Assembly: GCA_029777145.1 (NCBI GenBank)
Contig: JAKOSS010000296.1
Coordinates: 1-9,192 of the forward strand
Direction: 5' to 3'
DNA: 9,192 nucleotides
DNA from: Acidobacteriota bacterium
GTDB lineage: Bacteria > Acidobacteriota > Blastocatellia > Pyrinomonadales > Pyrinomonadaceae
Below the pieces are notes generated by a model. It ran no database searches, was not told the origin of the DNA, and was given only the letters and a program-made list of their open reading frames with translations. Both the position numbers and the translations under genes were made by a program. Shown piece by piece: positions 6,051 to 9,192 of this stretch (within the stretch, counting starts at the first letter, position 1; every line of letters starts with the position of its first letter).

Positions 6051-6326
6051 CTAGGATGGGTAGTTGATGGTCGAGATCACTCCGCGCTTGAAGCCGTGCG
6101 GATTCGGTTCGGGCGGTTCGACAAGTGAAAACCTGTGGTTGAAGACCTCGCCGGTGACCGTCCGACTTTCGCCGATCCCTTGCCACTCGTAGCGCACGAT
6201 CGCGCCGTCGTGAAACTTGTAGAGTCGTTCGATTCGGTCCGGTTCGTAGACAATTGTCTGCTCGGCGGCGATCATCGAGAGATCGTCGCGCATGATGATG
6301 TCGGCGTAATCGTTTGTCTTTTTCAT
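6051..6326 (-). CDS. Conserved-looking hypothetical protein, 91 residues
   Basis: I do not recognise this protein. It is 91 residues, soluble-looking, with no signal peptide, membrane segment or cysteine. It is rich in alternating polar/hydrophobic stretches (IERLYKFHDGAIVRYEWQG around 32-50, TVTGEVFNHRFSLVEPP around 56-72), suggesting a small beta-sheet fold. The start lies 5 bp after the stop of the quinone-reductase gene with no clear ribosome site, so translational coupling is likely. A second Met at residue 12 is an alternative start. Codon use resembles the neighbouring genes, and the competing 205-residue frame at 5902-6519 is Arg-rich and overlaps qor, so this frame is the better gene. 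A link to quinone reductase is only by position. Confidence 0.65.
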   Translation of the reverse strand: MKKTNDYADIIMRDDLSMIAAEQTIVYEPDRIERLYKFHDGAIVRYEWQGIGESRTVTGEVFNHRFSLVEPPEPNPHGFKRGVISTINYPS

Positions 6327-6331
6327 TTTGG

Positions 6332-7288
6332 TCAGGGTACGAGGACGATCTTTCCAAGCGCCTTCGTTTCAAGGACTTCGTGGTGAGCGCGGACCGCGTC
6401 TTCGAGCGGAAAACTGCGTCCCACGACGGGATTGAGGTAGCCGTCACGCAGTCCGTCGCGGATCGCGTCGCGGATGAGCGCCATCGTTTCCGGCGCCGCG
6501 TTGAACAGCGCGAGTCCATGGATCGACGCGTCTTTTCCCATCGTCAGGCGCGGATTGAATTCGAGCGATCCGCGGTTTCCGATGACGACGATCCGTCCGA
6601 ACATTTTCAGAACCTCGAAATCCTTCACAAGATTAACATTTGCAAGCATTTCGAGAATAATGTCTACGCCGCCCGTCGCCTCGTGAATCTTCTGCAAATA
6701 ATCCGGTTCGGTGTGATCGAACACGAAGTCGGCGCCTTGATCGGCGACGAGTCGTTTCCCTTCTTCCGATCCGGCGGTTCCGACGACGCGCAGACCAATG
6801 TGTTTCGCCCATTGGATCGCGGCGATCCCGACTCCGCCCGATGCGCCGTGGATCAGCACCGTCTCGCCGGCCTTTGCCTGAGCCTTCTCGATCAATCCGC
6901 GCCACGCGGTCGCGTACGGCACAAATACTCCGGCGCCCTGCTCGAACGAGACGTTCGCCGGCAGTTCGTGAACCTGAGATCCATCGCAGACGATAAACTC
7001 CGCATACGTTCCGCTTTGAACGTTCGAAAGATAAACGCGATCGCCGACGCTCACACCTGCGACCGCGGCTCCGACCTTTTCGACGACTCCCGCGGCATCC
7101 TTACCGGGAATGTACGGGAGAGAGGGTTTCGCGGCATACGTCCCGGTCCGGATGTAACAATCAACCGGATTGACGCCCGCCGCCATCACTTTGACGAGAA
7201 CCTGCGCGTCGCCGACCGGCGGCACCGCGACGTCCTCGAGTTTCATCACTTCGGGAGCTCCGAATTCCCTGACTACGATCGCTTTCAT
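6332..7288 (-). CDS. Zeta-crystallin-like NADPH:quinone oxidoreductase
   Basis: This 318-residue cytosolic zinc-free MDR-family enzyme is expected to reduce quinones or reactive enones with NADPH. The GroES-like N-terminal domain has AAGVNPVDCYIRTGTY (36-51) and PGKDAAGVVE (61-70). The nucleotide-binding motif is HGASGGVG (147-154), followed by a Rossmann fold. The stretch EMLANVNL (213-220) with RIVVIGNRG (232-240) and NPR-TM is strikingly like vertebrate zeta-crystallin as I recall it. No zinc ligands are present, as expected for the family. I chose the ATG at 7288 because the family begins MKAIVV. The frame stays open to 7363, but that extension runs through an inverted repeat and has no homology feel. 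The gene sits 81 bp downstream of trxA and 5 bp upstream of ORF91. Substrate range is uncertain. Confidence 0.9.
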   Translation of the reverse strand: MKAIVVREFGAPEVMKLEDVAVPPVGDAQVLVKVMAAGVNPVDCYIRTGTYAAKPSLPYIPGKDAAGVVEKVGAAVAGVSVGDRVYLSNVQSGTYAEFIVCDGSQVHELPANVSFEQGAGVFVPYATAWRGLIEKAQAKAGETVLIHGASGGVGIAAIQWAKHIGLRVVGTAGSEEGKRLVADQGADFVFDHTEPDYLQKIHEATGGVDIILEMLANVNLVKDFEVLKMFGRIVVIGNRGSLEFNPRLTMGKDASIHGLALFNAAPETMALIRDAIRDGLRDGYLNPVVGRSFPLEDAVRAHHEVLETKALGKIVLVP

Positions 7289-7308
7289 GACAATCCGTTC
7301 GAATAACA

Positions 7309-7347
7309 CAAATTGCACGAGATCGATGGTCCGATCCGTGCAATTTG
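7309..7347 (-). terminator. Long hairpin between trxA and the quinone reductase gene
   Basis: CAAATTGCACG (7309-7319) and CGTGCAATTTG (7337-7347) are a perfect 11-bp inverted repeat. Inside it, after one bulged A (7320), GATCG (7321-7325) pairs with CGATC (7332-7336), leaving a 6-nt loop. The stem has 16 pairs in all. Read leftward, the 3' side continues TGTTATTC, only mildly T-rich. It lies 22 bp beyond the trxA stop and 20 bp before the quinone-reductase start. It may be a weak terminator or processing site, or as DNA an operator for the downstream pair. Confidence 0.55.
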
Positions 7348-7369
7348 CGAAGTCAAAGGTCAACCTCGA

Positions 7370-7699
7370 TTAGAGGTACTTCTGAACCATTTCGGCGAGA
7401 CGCTCGCGGCTGATGTTTCCGCCGACGTAGCGCTCCTGTTCCTCACCGTTCTTGAAAAGGATCAGCGTCGGGATCCCGCGGATTCCGTAGCGCTGCGGAA
7501 CGTTGATGTTCTCATCGACGTCCATCTTGTAAACCTTCGCCTTGCCGTCAAACTGTTCGGCGACGGCATCGACGGTCGGCGCGATCACGCGGCACGGACC
7601 GCACCATTCGGCCCAGAAATCGACAAGAACCGGTTGATCCGAGCCAAGAACGTCAGTCTGAAAGCTCGAATCGCTGACTTGTTTTGTAAAGTTTCCCAT
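7370..7699 (-). CDS. trxA: Thioredoxin
   Basis: This 109-residue cytosolic disulfide reductant, recycled by thioredoxin reductase, supplies electrons to reductases and peroxiredoxins. The length is standard for thioredoxin 1. The active site WCGPC is at 32-36, within VDFWAEWCGPC. The buried Asp is in LVDFWA, and the cis-proline loop RGIPTLILF (74-82) is intact with P77. The GG motif YVGG (91-94) is also present. There is no signal peptide, so this is not a secreted or cytochrome-maturation type. Translation begins after a strong GAGGAG six bases from the ATG. Two promoter-like elements lie just upstream, overlapping the end of the dehydrogenase gene, so trxA probably has its own transcription start. 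Confidence 0.97.
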   Translation of the reverse strand: MGNFTKQVSDSSFQTDVLGSDQPVLVDFWAEWCGPCRVIAPTVDAVAEQFDGKAKVYKMDVDENINVPQRYGIRGIPTLILFKNGEEQERYVGGNISRERLAEMVQKYL

Positions 7700-7727
7700 T
7701 TATTTCTCCTCAAAATTACGACGATGT

Positions 7728-7757
7728 ATTATAGCCGCCGCGGAAATTATTCCGCAA
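7728..7757 (-). promoter_or_regulatory. trxA proximal promoter (P2)
   Basis: On the minus strand TTGCGG (7757-7752), an 18-bp spacer and a perfect TATAAT (7733-7728) lie 29 bp before the trxA start codon. The perfect -10 makes this plausible, with a leader of about 20 nt. Confidence 0.55.
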
Positions 7758-7765
7758 AACCGAAG

Positions 7766-7792
7766 CAATTGTAACTTGCGATGTTACAATTG
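7766..7792. promoter_or_regulatory. 27-bp palindrome over the trxA distal promoter
   Basis: CAATTGTAAC (7766-7775) and GTTACAATTG (7783-7792) are a perfect 10-bp inverted repeat with a 7-bp centre. As DNA it looks like an operator for a dimeric regulator overlapping the promoter. As RNA it would form a hairpin directly after the dehydrogenase stop codon, though with AT-rich arms and no good T-tract. I do not recognise the regulator family. Confidence 0.55.
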
Positions 7793-7796
7793 TCAA
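7768..7796 (-). promoter_or_regulatory. trxA distal promoter (P1)
   Basis: A perfect TTGACA (7796-7791), exactly 17 bp of spacer and TACAAT (7773-7768, five of six) form the best sigma-70-type promoter in the window. The -35 overlaps the stop codon of the dehydrogenase gene. The palindrome at 7766-7792 covers its spacer and -10, so it could be controlled by a DNA-binding repressor. Confidence 0.6.
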
Positions 7797-8821
7797 CCGT
7801 TCTGATCAAAGTCGTTCTCGAGCACGATGCGGTAGCGCGCGTTTCCGCTTTCGAGGTGCTCGAAGGCGTCGTTGATGCGCGACATCGGGAATTTCTCGGT
7901 CACGGCCTCGATCTTGTGGCGGGCGCAGAACTCAAGCATTTTCGCGACGACGCCGGGACTGCCGGTCGCCGTTCCCGTCACGCTTTTCTGATTCGCGATC
8001 AGTGAGAATGCGCTGACAGGGATCGGTTCGAGGACCGCTCCGACGACGTGCAGCTTCCCTTTCGGGGCCAGCGCCGAGAGATAAAGTTCCCAATTGAGCG
8101 GCACATTGACCGTGACGAGTATCATGTCGAACTTTCCGGCCAATGCCTTGATCGCCCCTTCGTCACGCGTGCCGACGACGTAGTCGGCTCCGAGCGCCTT
8201 GAGCTCGTCGGATTTCGAAGCGCTCGACGTGAACGCCGTGACCTCGCAGCCCCATTTGTCGGCGAACTGCAGCGCGAGATGACCAAGACCGCCGATCCCG
8301 ATCACTCCGACTTTGTCCGTCGGCTTGATGTCGTCCTGAACGAACGGATTGAACACCGTGATTCCGCCGCAGAAAAGCGGTCCCGCCTTCGATGCGTCCA
8401 TCGAATCCGGCAATTTCACCGCCCATTCCCAGTTGCACCGGACGCGATCGGCGAATCCGCCGTGACGCGCCACGATCGTCTGTTCGAGTTGCCGGCAATT
8501 GATCTGATAACCGTTGATGCACTGCTCACAATGGTTGCAGCTGCCCGAATTCCAACCGAGTCCGACGATGTCGCCGACTGCGACATTTTTGACGTTCCCG
8601 CCGATCGCGACGACCTCGCCGACGGCCTCATGCCCGCCGACGAACGGGAATTGCGTCATTCCCCAGTCGTTGTTGAGCATCGACAGATCCGAGTGGCAGA
8701 TCCCGCAGGCTGCGACCTTGATGTCGACCTGGTCGGCGCCGAGTTCTCCGGCGTCGTAATCGAATCGTTCAAACTTCCCGCGCGGCTCCGCGGCCGCGTA
8801 TGCTCGTGTGATGTTCTCCAT
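7793..8821 (-). CDS. Zinc-dependent NAD(P)-alcohol/aldehyde dehydrogenase (CAD/YahK-like)
   Basis: This 342-residue cytosolic zinc MDR enzyme probably reduces aldehydes to alcohols, or the reverse. Catalytic zinc ligands are C39 (in CGICHSD), H64-E65 (in GGHEAVGE) and C151 (in LFCGGIT). The structural zinc lobe has C95, C98, C101 and C109 (CNHCEQC then C). The Rossmann motif is GIGGLGH (175-181). The following TSSASKSDE (198-206) lacks an acidic residue at the end of the second strand, which favours NADPH, as in the cinnamyl-alcohol-dehydrogenase/YahK group. True substrates cannot be read from sequence. The ATG follows AAGGA at unusually short spacing, 9 bp after the osmC stop, so the two genes are probably an operon. 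Confidence 0.92.
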   Translation of the reverse strand: MENITRAYAAAEPRGKFERFDYDAGELGADQVDIKVAACGICHSDLSMLNNDWGMTQFPFVGGHEAVGEVVAIGGNVKNVAVGDIVGLGWNSGSCNHCEQCINGYQINCRQLEQTIVARHGGFADRVRCNWEWAVKLPDSMDASKAGPLFCGGITVFNPFVQDDIKPTDKVGVIGIGGLGHLALQFADKWGCEVTAFTSSASKSDELKALGADYVVGTRDEGAIKALAGKFDMILVTVNVPLNWELYLSALAPKGKLHVVGAVLEPIPVSAFSLIANQKSVTGTATGSPGVVAKMLEFCARHKIEAVTEKFPMSRINDAFEHLESGNARYRIVLENDFDQNG

Positions 8822-8830
8822 TTCCTTGAC

Positions 8831-9192
8831 CTATTTGATCACAAGTTCGATCTCGGTCCCGGCGAGCGCGCGGCTGACCGGGCAATTCTTCTTGGCATCG
8901 GCCGCGAACGCTTCGAATTCCTCGCTCGAAAGACCCGGAACCGAGCCTTCAAGTTCGAGAGTGATCAACGTGATCGTGAACGCTTCGCCGACCTTTTCGA
9001 TCTTCACGCGCGCCGTCGTATGAAGACGCTCCGGTGCGTGGCCCGCCCGCGACAACGCCGCGTCGAGCGCCATCGTGAAACAGCCGGCATGCGCCGCGCC
9101 GATGAGTTCCTCGGGGTTCGTCGCCGTCTCGTCGTCGCCGAATCTCGACGCGAACGTGTACGGCCCTTCATACGCTCCGCTTCCGAGTTTGA
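8831..9192 (-). CDS. osmC: OsmC-family peroxiredoxin (partial, N-terminus outside window)
   Basis: The frame continues beyond an internal Met (9073) to the right edge. The 119 visible residues include the family signature TNPEELIGAAHAGCFTMAL and the second motif NCPVSRAL. These hold the two redox cysteines at visible positions 36 and 103, which reduce organic hydroperoxides. By comparison with E. coli OsmC (about 143 residues), roughly 20-30 N-terminal residues lie outside. The stretch GSGAYEGPYTFASRF is also typical. OsmC proteins are cytosolic dimers using thiol or dihydrolipoyl reductants. The dehydrogenase gene starts 9 bp after its stop, so both likely share a promoter beyond the window. 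Confidence 0.93.
   Translation of the reverse strand, partial: KLGSGAYEGPYTFASRFGDDETATNPEELIGAAHAGCFTMALDAALSRAGHAPERLHTTARVKIEKVGEAFTITLITLELEGSVPGLSSEEFEAFAADAKKNCPVSRALAGTEIELVIK

Noticed and set aside
5902..6519. 205-residue leftward frame covering ORF91 and the end of the quinone reductase
   Set aside because: It is Arg/Ser-rich shadow sequence overlapping a certain gene; the 91-residue frame fits position and composition better.
7289..7363. 25-residue N-terminal extension of the quinone reductase
   Set aside because: The family begins at MKAIVV (7288). The extension is translated from a perfect inverted repeat and has no homology appearance.

Overview
The window is about 9.2 kb of moderately GC-rich bacterial chromosome, tightly packed with housekeeping and stress genes. 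I see no phage, transposase, CRISPR array, rRNA or tRNA. The protein set suggests Acidobacteriota, probably a Blastocatellia/Pyrinomonadaceae-like organism. The clues are a tetratricopeptide-type N-terminus, a secreted CHRD protein carrying DxDGDG repeats, and heptad-type AAATCGA intergenic repeats. This placement is an inference from protein style, not a phylogenetic result.

Left part. The first 28 codons of a leftward gene (probably a TPR protein) run off the left edge. A 258-bp divergent intergenic region follows. Two tightly spaced rightward genes come next: an NDP-sugar pyrophosphorylase with a left-handed beta-helix tail, and formamidopyrimidine-DNA glycosylase (mutM).

Centre. The 311 bp between mutM and the next gene is the most interesting stretch. 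It holds, in order, a sigma-70-type promoter, an RNA matching the SAM-II riboswitch fold in helices, loop lengths and most core bases, an intrinsic terminator, and a 139-bp element bounded by 33-bp inverted repeats that ends three bases before the start codon. A 10-bp pairing between the riboswitch core and the terminator would exclude both, giving a clear SAM-responsive attenuation model. The gene controlled is a bifunctional homocysteine S-methyltransferase / 5,10-methylenetetrahydrofolate reductase, the last steps of methionine synthesis, so the ligand and the gene agree. A convergent gene follows, encoding a secreted CHRD-domain protein with six calcium-loop repeats at a 50-residue period.

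Right part, all leftward. In transcription order the genes are osmC (5' end beyond the window), a zinc alcohol/aldehyde dehydrogenase, trxA, a zeta-crystallin-like NADPH:quinone oxidoreductase, and an unrecognised 91-residue protein. This looks like a redox and peroxide/electrophile-stress neighbourhood. osmC-adh and qor-ORF91 are tight pairs. trxA has its own tandem promoters, one of them overlaid by a perfect 10-7-10 palindrome.
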